Shown here: piece after piece, positions 8,680 through 17,367 of the stretch | How the letters are laid out: each line of letters opens with the position of its first letter | Position numbering within the stretch: position 1 is the first letter of the stretch | From: Tamlana carrageenivorans | Lineage (GTDB): Bacteria > Bacteroidota > Bacteroidia > Flavobacteriales > Flavobacteriaceae | Length of the DNA stretch: 64,000 nucleotides | NCBI RefSeq assembly: GCF_002893765.1 | Contig: NZ_CP025938.1 | Coordinates: forward strand, 2,871,501-2,935,500 | Direction of reading: 5' to 3' | Program-made: the position numbers and the translations under genes | The notes under the pieces: model-generated | What the model was told of the DNA's origin: nothing | Seen by the model: the letters and a program-made list of their open reading frames with translations, nothing else | Databases searched by the model: none

Positions 8680-9785
8680 GCTGCATTCAAGGTTCTAACG
8701 CAACAAACGTTGCTTTTTTTTGTATGAGTCTAAGCTACAATTTTTAGTTCTTTTATCATAACTTCATTAGGGGTTTTAAATCCAATAATTTTACGAGGTC
8801 TATTGTTTAATTTTTCTTGAATTTCGATGAATGTATTTAAGTCAATTTTGTTAAAATCTGTTCCTTTTGGGAGGTACCTTCTGATGAGTCCGTTAGTGTT
8901 TTCATTGGTACCTCTTTCCCAAGAAGAATAGGGGTGTGCAAAGTAAATTTTCATACCTGTTTTCTTGGTAATTGTTTCGTGTCTTGCCATTTCAATTCCA
9001 TTATCGTAGGTCATAGATTTTTTGAATATGGGATCTAGTTTGTTAAGTTCTTTAGAAAACATTTTAGCAATTTCCTTAGAGTTCCTGGCTTTTAGTTTGA
9101 TAATTAATGTATATCTAGATTTGCGTTCTACGATAGTTCCAATAGCCGATTTTTGATCCTTCCCAATCATTAAATCTCCTTCCCAGTGTCCGATTTCATT
9201 TCTTAGGTTAATATGCTCGGGCCTTAGGTCTATACTGACTTGGTTTAATATTTTAGATCCTGTTCTGCGTCTTTTTTTAGAGGGTCTACGTCTTGTTTTT
9301 TTGCGTACGAGGAGTTTAATTAGTTTTTTATTTAAACTAGCTTGAGGCTTTGCATATATGTACCTATAAATTGATTCGTGAGAAATAGACATTATAGGAT
9401 CATTTGGGAATTCTTCTTTTAGTCTTCCAGCAATTTGTTCAGGAGTCCATTGTGATAATAAGCCCCTATAGACATAAATTCGAAGTCTAGGGTACTTAGA
9501 TATTTTATCAATATTTCTTTTGTTTAGGTAATCATCTTTGGCGCACCAATGAGCTAGTTCTGCTGAGTATTTATCTCTATCTGTTTGCACCCATTTATTA
9601 ACTTCTCTTGTAACCGTAGATCGAGCTCTGTTAATGGTTATAGCGATGTATGATTTATTCTTTTTTTCAGTTAAAAGAGTCTCAATCTGTATTCTTTCTT
9701 TAAGGGTAAGTCTACCTGTTTTTTTTCGTACCATAATTACAAATCTATTAATTTAGATTTGTTGCGTTAAGTTCTTGAATACGGA
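8680..9785 (-). mobile_element. IS30-family insertion sequence nested in IS256
   Basis: 1106 bp. The terminal repeats contain ATTCAAG, then TAACGCAACAAA, on each side (left 8685-8707, right 9758-9780). The 3-bp repeat CCT at 8677-8679 and 9786-9788 fits the short duplications made by IS30 elements, and placing the ends there restores the interrupted transposase alignment. It is the second level of nesting: host gene, then IS256, then IS30. Confidence 0.78.
8730..9734 (-). CDS. IS30-family transposase
   Basis: A 334-residue protein from ATG 9734. It has an N-terminal helix-turn-helix (LTLKERIQIETLL ... TREVNKW), then WTPEQIAGRLK typical of IS30. The DDE core comprises GHWEGDLMIGKD (first Asp), SMTYDNGIEMARHE (second Asp) and the YSSWERGTNENTNGLIRRYLPKGTDF signature with its Glu in the ERGTNEN block. 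Complete, and full length for the family. Confidence 0.92.
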   Translation of the reverse strand: MVRKKTGRLTLKERIQIETLLTEKKNKSYIAITINRARSTVTREVNKWVQTDRDKYSAELAHWCAKDDYLNKRNIDKISKYPRLRIYVYRGLLSQWTPEQIAGRLKEEFPNDPIMSISHESIYRYIYAKPQASLNKKLIKLLVRKKTRRRPSKKRRRTGSKILNQVSIDLRPEHINLRNEIGHWEGDLMIGKDQKSAIGTIVERKSRYTLIIKLKARNSKEIAKMFSKELNKLDPIFKKSMTYDNGIEMARHETITKKTGMKIYFAHPYSSWERGTNENTNGLIRRYLPKGTDFNKIDLNTFIEIQEKLNNRPRKIIGFKTPNEVMIKELKIVA

Positions 9786-11995
9786 CCTCTAAAGCGAATT
9801 TCTCATTATCGGCTTGATAAATAGCTTTAATATCGACCATTATTGATTTACGGTCCTTATAGCTCACATATTTTAAAGAGTTTCTAATTTGATGTACGAT
9901 ACATATTTGACGTATACTACCTGGAAAAATAGCTTCTACAGCTTTATCTAATCCAGAGAGGTTATCCGAACACAGAAAGAAGATATCTTTTACGCCTCTA
10001 GAGCGCAGATCGTCTAAAATGGACATCCAAGCAGCTGCCTTTTCTGTCTCCACAATACTCATGCTCAAAATATCTTGTTGCCCTTCGGTATTCACCCCTA
10101 AAACTATCATACAGGCTTTAGATATTACCTTGCCTTCTTGACGTATTTTATAATGAATAGCATCTATCCAGACAATGGGATATACGTCTTCTAAAGGTCT
10201 ATTCTGCCATTGTTTGATGTCTTCCAATAATTGATTGGTGATAATGGATACCTGTGATGTGGAATACTGCACTCCATAGGTACTTTCAATAAAATCAATA
10301 ATATCGCTATTGCTCATACCTTTGGCGTAAAGCAGTTGAATACAATCTTCTAATTCTTGACTAATCGATTGATGTTTGGGGACAATAACAGGCTCAAAGC
10401 TCGCTTGACGATCTCTGGGGATTTTGATGCGTTGTTCGCCGTTATGAGTCTTGATAGTTTTCTCTGAGAAACCATTGCGCTGGTTGTTCTCAATTACAGA
10501 ACCTCCTTTTTGAAACCCTAAGTGGGCAGTCATTTCTGCTTTTAAAAGTGATTCAATACCACGTTTAAGCAACTGTTCCTTGACCTGGTCAAAGTCCTCC
10601 TTGTTGCTGATTTTGCCGATCAAGGCGTCTAATTGTTTTTCTAAGTCTGAGTTCATAAAATAAAAATTTAAAAGTAAATTTTTTGCCTATGAATTTCAAA
10701 ATCATTTTTAAACTAACTAACAGCAAAAACACAAAATAGTTTACAGTCCCACAGGAAATATTACGTATAAGTACAGTTTAGAATTCAAAAATATTAATGT
10801 AACAAGTTTAGAGCATTATCATAAAATTTATAAATGGGTATATTCTGAAAAAAATAAGATTGAAGACAAAGTCTCCATTTCAAGAAATATTTTGACATCC
10901 TATATTACCTCTAATTCTCTCGAAATAGATAGTTCTGTTTTTAATTCTATTTTATCCTCTAATCAGATTTATATAAAAGGAAATATTTCAAAATATTTTG
11001 AGGTTAGAAATAAAATAATTGAGCAAATAGAACAAACAATAAATATTGTAAATAAATCAATAGAGTCTTTTGTGACAAACTTTCAAAAAAGCTCTTTCGT
11101 TTTTATATCCTTTTTTTTGAGTGTTTTTATTTTTAAAGTAGTTAATAAAACAGCTCTTAATAAAATTTTTTCAAAAGAAACTTCACTTATAGGTATAGGT
11201 TTTATTGTTATATCGTTTTTATATTTAATTGCCTCAAGAGTTATTATTCGAATGGAAAGTAAAAGACTTGAAAAAAGATATAATAATGTAAAAACGAGAT
11301 ATGAGGATGTCTTGGTAAAAGAAGATATTGAAAAAATCTTAAATGAGGATTTTGAATTTGAAAGTGAAAAAAAGCATTTAAATGAAAGAGTTTATGTTTA
11401 TACAATTATTTGGATACTTTCATTACTTGTTTTTACAATTACCTTATTTTTAGCTTCTGAATATTTAGAGATCCTACCAATTAAGGAATAGCCATCATGC
11501 GGGAGGCATTTAATATTGAAGCTTTTGATAAGAATACTGGAGATAAACGGAAGTAACTCGAGGATCTTCCTTTAATAAACAATGCATTGAGTTTTTAAAT
11601 CAACTCTTTAATAACCCCATTAAAATAGCTAAAGCCATAGCCTTGGTATTTTTGTTTCTAAGGAAATAAGCCGCTTCTTCATCATGGGTTATAAAACCAA
11701 TCTCCAGGAGAACAGCAGTGCAAAAGGGTGTTGTTTCTCTAAGCACTTGAAAATTACTGTATTTTACACCACGATTTTTAAAACCTAAGTTGTGATTAAC
11801 TTCTTTTAATAAGGATGAAGCCAGGTTCATGGAATAATTCCCATTCACAGAAGCCTTTTCCCAAACATAAGCTTCCATTCCGTAAGCAAAATTAAGAGCA
11901 GCATTGCAATGTAGAGATAAAAAGATATCAGCCTTTAATTTTTTAGGACACTATCCCGTAAAGTGTGTAAGTTATAAATCGAGGGTTTAGCTTTT

Positions 11996-13192
11996 TTAAA
12001 GTTGAACCCTTTTTTCAAATATAGTTAAAAACTGGTTTAAAATAATGCCCCAGTTCCTAATAGGCATCGACCATTTTTTGGTAGCCTCTCTAAGGGCTAA
12101 AAAAGTGGACTTCATAACAGCCTCATCTGTTGGGAATGAGAGCTTGTTTTTAGTGTACTTTCTGATTTTTCCATTAAGGTTTTCAATAAGGTTGGTAGTG
12201 TAAATGATTTTTCTAATTTCAACAGGAAATTCATAAAAAGCAGTAAGCTCATCCCAGTTGTCTCTCCAGCTTTTAATAGCATAAGAGTACTTGTGTTCCC
12301 ATTTCTGAGCAAAGTCCTCTAAAGCAGCTTTTGCTGCGTTTTTGGTGGGTGCATCATAGATATTTTTCATGTCTTTTGTAAATTCCTTCTTGTCTTTCCA
12401 AACAACATAGCGACAAGCGTTACGAATCTGATGTACCACGCAAATTTGGGTTTTAGATTCAGGAAAAACATTTTTAATGGTGTCGGTGAAACCGTTAAGA
12501 TTATCTGTGGCCGTGATAAGCAAATCCTGAACGCCTCTGGCTTTCATATCGGTTAGTACACTCATCCAAAAGGCTGCCGATTCATTCTTACCCAGCCAAA
12601 GTCCTAAGACTTCCTTTTTACCATCTCTACGGAGTCCTACGGCGATGTACATGGTTTTGTTAATGACTTTAGAGTTCTCCCGAACCTTAAATACAATACC
12701 ATCCATCCAAGTAATTAAATATACGGGCTCCAGGGGTCTGTTTTGCCAAGCAATAATATCATTGGTAACTTTATCTGTGATACGTGATATGGTAGATGTA
12801 GATACATCAAAATCGTAAACTTCTCGGATTTGCTCTTCAATATCAGAATTACTCATACCCTTGGCATAAAGGCTGATAATGACGTTTTCTATGCCGTCAA
12901 CCATGTTTGTGCGTTTAGGAACCAGCATAGGGGTAAAAGAAGCTTCTCGGTCTCTGGGAACTTTAATATTAGTCTCTCCTAAAGCTGTTTTTATCCTTTT
13001 AGATCCATAGCCGTTACGGGTATTGCTATTATTGGATTGCTGATGTTTCTCATAGTCTAAATGAGCGTCAAGTTCTCCTTCTAGCATCTTTTCAATACCT
13101 CGCTTTTGGATGGATTTTAGAAAAGAGGTTAGTTCGTCTCCTGTTTTGAACTGTTTTAAAAAATCGTCGTTTAGAAAATCTTCTTTCTTCAT
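11996..13192 (-). CDS. IS256-family transposase
   Basis: 398 residues if started at ATG 13192 (MKKEDFLNDDF). The longer frame from 13219 begins inside the palindrome and adds nine residues of little merit. Motifs are PRDREASFTPMLVPK, LYAKGMSNSDIEEQI, VYLITWMDGIVFK (first Asp), DLLITATDNLNGF (second Asp), the C-x2-H of TQICVVHQIRN, and IIYTTNLIENLNGKIRK (Glu). Length is normal and the protein is intact, so it is presumably active. It also served as the template for judging the interrupted copy in element A. Confidence 0.92.
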   Translation of the reverse strand: MKKEDFLNDDFLKQFKTGDELTSFLKSIQKRGIEKMLEGELDAHLDYEKHQQSNNSNTRNGYGSKRIKTALGETNIKVPRDREASFTPMLVPKRTNMVDGIENVIISLYAKGMSNSDIEEQIREVYDFDVSTSTISRITDKVTNDIIAWQNRPLEPVYLITWMDGIVFKVRENSKVINKTMYIAVGLRRDGKKEVLGLWLGKNESAAFWMSVLTDMKARGVQDLLITATDNLNGFTDTIKNVFPESKTQICVVHQIRNACRYVVWKDKKEFTKDMKNIYDAPTKNAAKAALEDFAQKWEHKYSYAIKSWRDNWDELTAFYEFPVEIRKIIYTTNLIENLNGKIRKYTKNKLSFPTDEAVMKSTFLALREATKKWSMPIRNWGIILNQFLTIFEKRVQL

Positions 13193-13213
13193 AAGTGTGT
13201 AAATTTTAAAATT

Positions 13214-13257
13214 AAACAAAAAATATCGAGGGTTGCAACCCTCGATATTTTTTGTTT
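13214..13257. terminator. 44-bp perfect palindrome inside IS256 element B
   Basis: The two 22-base arms (13214-13235 and 13236-13257) are exact complements. They include TATCGAGGGTTG, and runs of A and T flank the GC-rich core on both sides. RNA from either strand would form a very stable hairpin followed by U residues. Between the right terminal repeat and the transposase start it is placed to stop transcription coming from the host gene. The upstream in-frame ATG at 13219 lies inside it. Confidence 0.75.
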
Positions 13258-13677
13258 ACACACTTTATGAGATACTGCCTTTTTTAGAGAATTGACTTCT
13301 GTCTTTTAATGCGATTAAAGTGTCGTTGTGTCGTGTGAGGTGTATCTCAAACCGACTATCAAATACACTTTTATTTAGCAGTACAATCTCTTTAGCCAAA
13401 TTCAAAACCACATCTTTCTCTCTAACATTAAAAACACCAAGAGAGCCAGGGTCAATTCCACCATGACCAGGGTCAATTACAATGATTTTTTTAGGAGCTA
13501 TGATTTGACTAAAACACAGATAAGTTTTTAGTATCACTAGAAGAAAAATGACGTTTTGGAGCCTGTTTTTGAAAGTTGCTTTCATGTTTTTTTGATTTTT
13601 TAGAAGGAAAAGTCATAAAGATTGGAGCTATTTGGTTGCAATTAAAATCAAACACTTTTAAAAAATATTTTTCACAT

Positions 13678-13700
13678 AAAATACTGTAAATCAGTATTTT
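13678..13700. promoter_or_regulatory. 9-bp inverted repeat upstream of the tra operon
   Basis: AAAATACTG (13678-13686), a TAAAT spacer and CAGTATTTT (13692-13700) form a perfect repeat in the 177-base divergent gap between the amidase and traE-like genes. The second arm ends 62 bases before the traE-like start. It could be an operator for either direction or a small hairpin. I see no clear Bacteroidota TAnnTTTG promoter next to it. Confidence 0.4.
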
Positions 13701-13762
13701 AAAAACAAATATATTGTAATTTTCATAAAGATAAATCAGTACTAATTTAAAACCTTTTTAAC

Positions 13763-14050
13763 ATGAAAAAATCAATGTATCTCACGTTTTTATTCGCACT
13801 AATTTCCGAGGTGTTATTTGCACAAATTGGAGGTATCGAAGATTCAGTAAATGATGTTTCGGATACCATTCGATCTATTTTTCCAATCATTTTAGGAGTT
13901 ATTTTTCTAATAGGCTTCCTGTTTAATGCTGGACACTTCTTCGGAGAAAATGCCGATTTGAAAAAGGGGATAACCCGTGTGTTAGTCTTTGTTCTTATAG
14001 CAGGGGCAGTAGTGGGAATCTTTACCTATTTAATTGGGATTGTAGTTTAA
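13763..14050 (+). CDS. traE: TraE-like conjugation protein, VirB2-type small membrane protein
   Basis: 95 residues: a signal peptide ending about FAQIGG, a short extracytoplasmic stretch, and two membrane segments (IIFPIILGVIFLIGFLFNA type and VLVFVLIAGAVVGIFTYLIG) separated by a short charged loop. Size, signal and two-helix hairpin match the pilin-like first protein of Bacteroidota type IV secretion operons. It starts an eight-gene co-directional series that continues to 20577, with gaps mostly under 30 bases. The symbol rests on position and topology more than on sequence motifs. Confidence 0.65.
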   Translation: MKKSMYLTFLFALISEVLFAQIGGIEDSVNDVSDTIRSIFPIILGVIFLIGFLFNAGHFFGENADLKKGITRVLVFVLIAGAVVGIFTYLIGIVV

Positions 14051-14063
14051 TTCAGCAACCATC

Positions 14064-14378
14064 ATGCTTATGAAAACCTATGAGGTATATAAGAATATTA
14101 GAAAAAGTGCTGTAATAATGGGATTGCCTATTGCGATGTTCGCGCTGATGATGACTCTAGTTATTGTCTCCTTACTAGTCATCATTTTTTCGTTTAGTTT
14201 TTTCATAGTGGTTGGCGCCATTGTTCTGAATATCACGGTATACATCAGCCTCATCCAGTTAGTTAAAAACCCAGCCTTATTACATTTTAAAAAAGTTTTT
14301 CCTAGGACCATTAGTAATAAGAAAGTTACAGGATTAAACTATGAAAATGATTGTGTCATTGAAATCTTATCCAAATGA
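14064..14378 (+). CDS. traF: TraF-like conjugation protein, VirB3-type
   Basis: 104 residues, ATG 14064 (14070 is possible). A short basic N-terminus (YEVYKNIRKSA) is followed by a long hydrophobic region from about residue 18 to 65 that would form two membrane helices, then a soluble tail. VirB3-like proteins have this shape and are always encoded just before the VirB4 ATPase, as here. The stop overlaps the traG ATG by four bases, indicating coupled translation. Assignment is mostly from context. Confidence 0.65.
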   Translation: MLMKTYEVYKNIRKSAVIMGLPIAMFALMMTLVIVSLLVIIFSFSFFIVVGAIVLNITVYISLIQLVKNPALLHFKKVFPRTISNKKVTGLNYENDCVIEILSK

Positions 14379-16774
14379 ATAAACTCAACCTATCGTCATA
14401 CCATCCCATTTTAGATGTTCAAGGACACATTCTTTTTGCGAGTAATGGTCATGTGGTACTTTGTTATAAGTCAAATCTTCCTGAAATATACAGTTTATCC
14501 GAAAAGGATTTTGAAGACCTTCATGGAACCTGGTTTCAGGCTTTTAAATCATTGCCTGTAAGCACGGTCATACATAAACAAGATATTTATGAGAAGGCTG
14601 AGTATGATGGTTCGTTATTACCAGAGGAAAGCTTTTTAGAAAAAGCCACAGCAGATTATTTTAATGGGCGTGAATACCTCAAACATGCATCCTATTTGTT
14701 TTTTGTGTTGCCACTGGGAGGCTCACTCAACGCAGCTAAGTTTACCAATCCATTTCGGAAGATAGAAAAAGGCATCCATAAGCCTTTAGATCATACAGTA
14801 AAAGCATTCATTAACGCGGTAAATGATGCTGTTTCCTATATAAATAACAGCCGTAAACTGACTTTAATGCCTTTAGATGAAAATGAAATTTTTTCACTTA
14901 CGAACACGTATTTCAATGGCTTTAACACCGGTTTTGATACCGATATTCAGCTTAAAAAATCCGATATTTCTGTAGGGGAACATCATTTTGATGTACTGGC
15001 CGTAAACAGTGAGCGCTGTTTTGGAGATGTCGTACAAAGTAGTAAAACCAACGAAAAATTCACATCCGATGATTACACCTTTCATCAAGGATTTATAGAC
15101 GGTCTGGGACTTAGTATCCATGAAAATCATATGGTCAATCAAATTATCTACCTAGATGATAAGCACAAATGGCAAAAGCATCTCGATAAAAAAATCGAAG
15201 AACTCAAGAAGAGTTCGAATTTTGGAACGCAGAATAAGGTCATCTTAAAAAAGATTGAAGCCATTACAGCAATTATTAATGAGGATGATAGTTCTCGAAT
15301 AATTCGAGGGCATTTGAATATTATATTTTGGACGGAACAAGCCCAAGATTTAAATCGAATTGCTTCCAAAATAAAGGCCGAATTTAAAGAATTGGATATT
15401 TTACCCTATTATCCCAAAGGTGAAGAGCGCAAGCATTATTTCTTGAACTCGTATTGTTGTTTTTCATCTAATTTTTCGAATGAAGATGTCTATGTAACCG
15501 ATTTAAAACACGCTCTGTGTTTATATATCAATAACAGCAATTACAAAACAGATGCCACTGGTATTATTTTTAATGACAGGCAGCATAATATACCCGTTTT
15601 AAAAGATGTTTGGGATGAGGGTAAAAAACGCATTAAGGCCAGGAATTTTGCCATTTTTGCTCCCACAGGAGAAGGTAAGTCCTTTTTAGCCAATAATATT
15701 TTACGTCAGTATTTTGAATCTGGCGTCAGATTAGTGGTCATTGATTTAGGAGGTTCCTATTCCAAGTTTGCAAAACTTTACCCCGATGATCATATTATTT
15801 TACGCTATGAGCAAGGAAAGAATTTAGGGATTAATCCTTTCTATAGAGCTACAGATAAAGCACTAACCCCCGAACATTTGGAGGATTTAGGTGTCTTTAT
15901 TTTAGAACTACTGGCCTTAGGTAAAGACACCACAAAAGCAGAAGAAGTTGCTATAAAGAAAGTACTAAAATACTATTACCAGACGGTTCACTCTAACCAT
16001 TCATTAGCCAGCTTATATCAGTTTGTAGATGATAAGAAAGATTCCCTCATCGAAGAACTAAAAATACAAGAAGCCTATTTCAATGTGTACAACTTTTTAC
16101 ATATTCTGTCTGAATATGTAGCAGATGGACTGTATAGTTTCTTATTTGATGTCACTGAAGCCCAAACCTATAAAATAGAAGATAAACGGCTGATTGTTTT
16201 TGAGTTGGATGAAGTCAAGGACAATAAAGAGATCCTTTCGGTGATGTTAAAACTCATTAAGTCATCCATACAAAGTACCATTTGGCGGAATAAGGCCGAA
16301 AAAGGCATCATACTATTCGATGAATTCGCCAAACAGCTCAAATTTGAAAATGTACTAGAAAGTGTCGAATTCTACTATCAAGCCATTAGAAAACAAAACG
16401 GCGCCATAGGCGTTATTTTGCAATCCATCAATCAACTCCCCAACAATTCTACATCCGCCAGCATTTTAGAAAATACCCAAGTCATTTACAGCCTCAATAA
16501 CGAAAAAGGTTATGACGAATTAAAAAACCGATTGAACCTGTCAAGTCATGATATGAATCAATTAAGATCCATTCGTAATAATTTATCAGGAGCAAGGAAG
16601 TACACCGAAATGTTTATCAAAATAGGTAAAGAAAGTAACATTTTCAGGTTGGAAGTACCTAAAGAAGTTTATGCAGCATACTTAACAGATGGAAAAGAAA
16701 GCGAGGCCATAATGACCTTATATGAACAAACCAACAGTATGGAAGAAGCCATTAAAATATTTATTAACTCCTAA
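14375..16774 (+). CDS. traG: TraG-family conjugation ATPase (VirB4)
   Basis: A 799-residue ATPase that powers assembly and transfer through the type IV secretion channel at the inner membrane. The N-terminal half (about 1-400) is the VirB4 domain, with FASNGHVVLCYK and the DDYTFHQGF region. The C-terminal half has Walker A APTGEGKS with Lys435 and Walker B IILFDEFAK with Asp649-Glu650. GAIGVILQSINQLPNNS is the conserved Gln-containing segment. Length is normal for TraG of Bacteroidota conjugative transposons. The best-supported member of the cluster and undamaged. Confidence 0.92.
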   Translation: MNKLNLSSYHPILDVQGHILFASNGHVVLCYKSNLPEIYSLSEKDFEDLHGTWFQAFKSLPVSTVIHKQDIYEKAEYDGSLLPEESFLEKATADYFNGREYLKHASYLFFVLPLGGSLNAAKFTNPFRKIEKGIHKPLDHTVKAFINAVNDAVSYINNSRKLTLMPLDENEIFSLTNTYFNGFNTGFDTDIQLKKSDISVGEHHFDVLAVNSERCFGDVVQSSKTNEKFTSDDYTFHQGFIDGLGLSIHENHMVNQIIYLDDKHKWQKHLDKKIEELKKSSNFGTQNKVILKKIEAITAIINEDDSSRIIRGHLNIIFWTEQAQDLNRIASKIKAEFKELDILPYYPKGEERKHYFLNSYCCFSSNFSNEDVYVTDLKHALCLYINNSNYKTDATGIIFNDRQHNIPVLKDVWDEGKKRIKARNFAIFAPTGEGKSFLANNILRQYFESGVRLVVIDLGGSYSKFAKLYPDDHIILRYEQGKNLGINPFYRATDKALTPEHLEDLGVFILELLALGKDTTKAEEVAIKKVLKYYYQTVHSNHSLASLYQFVDDKKDSLIEELKIQEAYFNVYNFLHILSEYVADGLYSFLFDVTEAQTYKIEDKRLIVFELDEVKDNKEILSVMLKLIKSSIQSTIWRNKAEKGIILFDEFAKQLKFENVLESVEFYYQAIRKQNGAIGVILQSINQLPNNSTSASILENTQVIYSLNNEKGYDELKNRLNLSSHDMNQLRSIRNNLSGARKYTEMFIKIGKESNIFRLEVPKEVYAAYLTDGKESEAIMTLYEQTNSMEEAIKIFINS

Positions 16775-16785
16775 AAATTAAAGTT

Positions 16786-17367
16786 ATGAAATCAAATATT
16801 AGAGTTTTACTGCTTACCTTACTAGTAAGTGTATTTGCCTCCCAATCACTGACGGCACAAGGTATGCCTGTTTACGACAATACCAATTTTATCAGTTTTG
16901 CCAAGTCTTTAATTGAATCAGCCAAGCAGACCTCACAGCTCTTAAAAACGGTTCAGTTTCTAAAAACTCAAAAAGAGAATATAGAAAAAGTGAACAATGC
17001 CATCACACAGCTCAAAGCTGTTAAAGAACTCACTCAGAATAATAAACGTCTTTTTGATTTGGTACAAGACGATTTAAGAGAGATATTAAACTCACCCTAT
17101 ATCAAAGCAGAGGAAGTTAATCGGATTTCTGACTCATTTAATGCCATAATAGAAAATTCCATGGATAGCTTAGAATACATAGATAAAATTCTCTCTAGTG
17201 GTACCCTTAAAATGACAGATGCAGAACGCGCTGAAGTACTCAAGGAAAAAGAAAGAGAGTCAAAAGATATGGTTGCAGAAATAGAAGCAAAGACCAGACG
17301 CTATCGCGAGATCATCGCTTTTAGAGAAATGCAAGACATCATCAATAACAGACAGACAAATTACTAA
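16786..17367 (+). CDS. traI: TraI-like periplasmic conjugation protein (VirB5-type)
   Basis: 193 residues with a clear signal peptide (cleavage after SLTAQ). The rest is a long helical, coiled-coil-rich protein (LLKTVQFLKTQKENIEKVNNAITQL and later KEKERESKDMVAEIEAKTRRYREI). This form and its place between the VirB4 and VirB6 genes fit TraI/VirB5-like proteins that tip or stabilise the conjugation pilus. No catalytic motif is present. The stop and the next ATG share one base. Confidence 0.65.
   Translation: MKSNIRVLLLTLLVSVFASQSLTAQGMPVYDNTNFISFAKSLIESAKQTSQLLKTVQFLKTQKENIEKVNNAITQLKAVKELTQNNKRLFDLVQDDLREILNSPYIKAEEVNRISDSFNAIIENSMDSLEYIDKILSSGTLKMTDAERAEVLKEKERESKDMVAEIEAKTRRYREIIAFREMQDIINNRQTNY

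Larger units (their letters stand above)
8354..10656 (-). pseudogene. IS256-family transposase interrupted by IS30
   Basis: The N-terminal portion (10656 down to about 9786) includes PRDRQASFEPVIVPK, LYAKGMSNSDI, VYPIVWIDAIHYK (first Asp) and FFLCSDNLSGL (second Asp). The C-terminal portion (8679 down to 8354) includes EIRKLIYTTNIIESFNASLRK, with the catalytic Glu. Joining them at the IS30 duplication (AGG on this strand) gives KFALE-AFEVFKQNW. That matches the spacing in the intact IS256 copy at 11996-13192. Otherwise undamaged. Confidence 0.85.
8288..10750 (-). mobile_element. IS256-family element A, itself interrupted by IS30
   Basis: Flanked by ACAGGAAA on both sides (8280-8287 and 10751-10758). 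The inner inverted ends share ATTTTGTGTTTTTG (8301-8314, complement 10724-10737), with weaker pairing to the tips. Without the 1.1-kb IS30 insertion the element is about 1.35 kb, normal for IS256. Its transposase gene is cut in two, so this copy cannot move on its own. Confidence 0.88.
7629..11491 (+). pseudogene. 463-residue membrane-anchored protein of unknown function, split by IS256
   Basis: Coding segments 7629-8287 and 10759-11491 join in frame once the IS256 element and one ACAGGAAA copy are removed (DFSITG-NITYKYSLEFK), giving 464 codons. The first 300 residues are acidic, soluble-looking and rich in Asn, Asp and Ile. The C-terminal third holds three hydrophobic segments (SSFVFISFFLSVFIF, LIGIGFIVISFLYLIA, YTIIWILSLLVFTITLFL) separated by a charged coiled-coil-like stretch (MESKRLEKRYNNVKTRYEDV). 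I recognise no family. Its ATG overlaps the stop of the NdpA-like gene, so the pair was one operon. Both genes are broken by mobile elements. Confidence 0.7.
11947..13279 (-). mobile_element. IS256-family element B, complete
   Basis: 1333 bp flanked by TTTTTTAG on both sides (11939-11946 and 13280-13287). Imperfect inverted repeats of 24 bp end in TAAAGTGTGTAA (11959-11970, complement 13256-13267). One intact transposase lies on the minus strand. The element differs in sequence from IS256 element A, so it is an independent arrival. A 44-bp perfect palindrome sits just inside the right end. Confidence 0.92.
11600..13585 (-). pseudogene. N-acetylmuramoyl-L-alanine amidase split by IS256
   Basis: Coding segments on the minus strand are 13585-13280 and 11946-11600. 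The first has a signal peptide, IIVIDPGHGGIDPG (zinc His) and REKDVVLNLA (zinc Glu). The second continues LKADIFLSLHCNA (zinc His) and ends with TAVLLEIGFITHDEE (catalytic Glu). Removing the element and one CTAAAAAA copy joins SQFSKK to LKADIF in frame. The protein would be an Amidase_3 enzyme of about 215 residues that cleaves peptidoglycan stems in the periplasm. It lies divergently next to the conjugation operon, so it may have opened the wall for the secretion channel. Now inactive. Confidence 0.85.

Noticed and set aside
11497..11556. Short ORF (19 residues) after the membrane-protein gene
   Set aside because: No family resemblance, an in-frame stop directly upstream and no homologous context; it may be a leftover gene end but cannot be supported.
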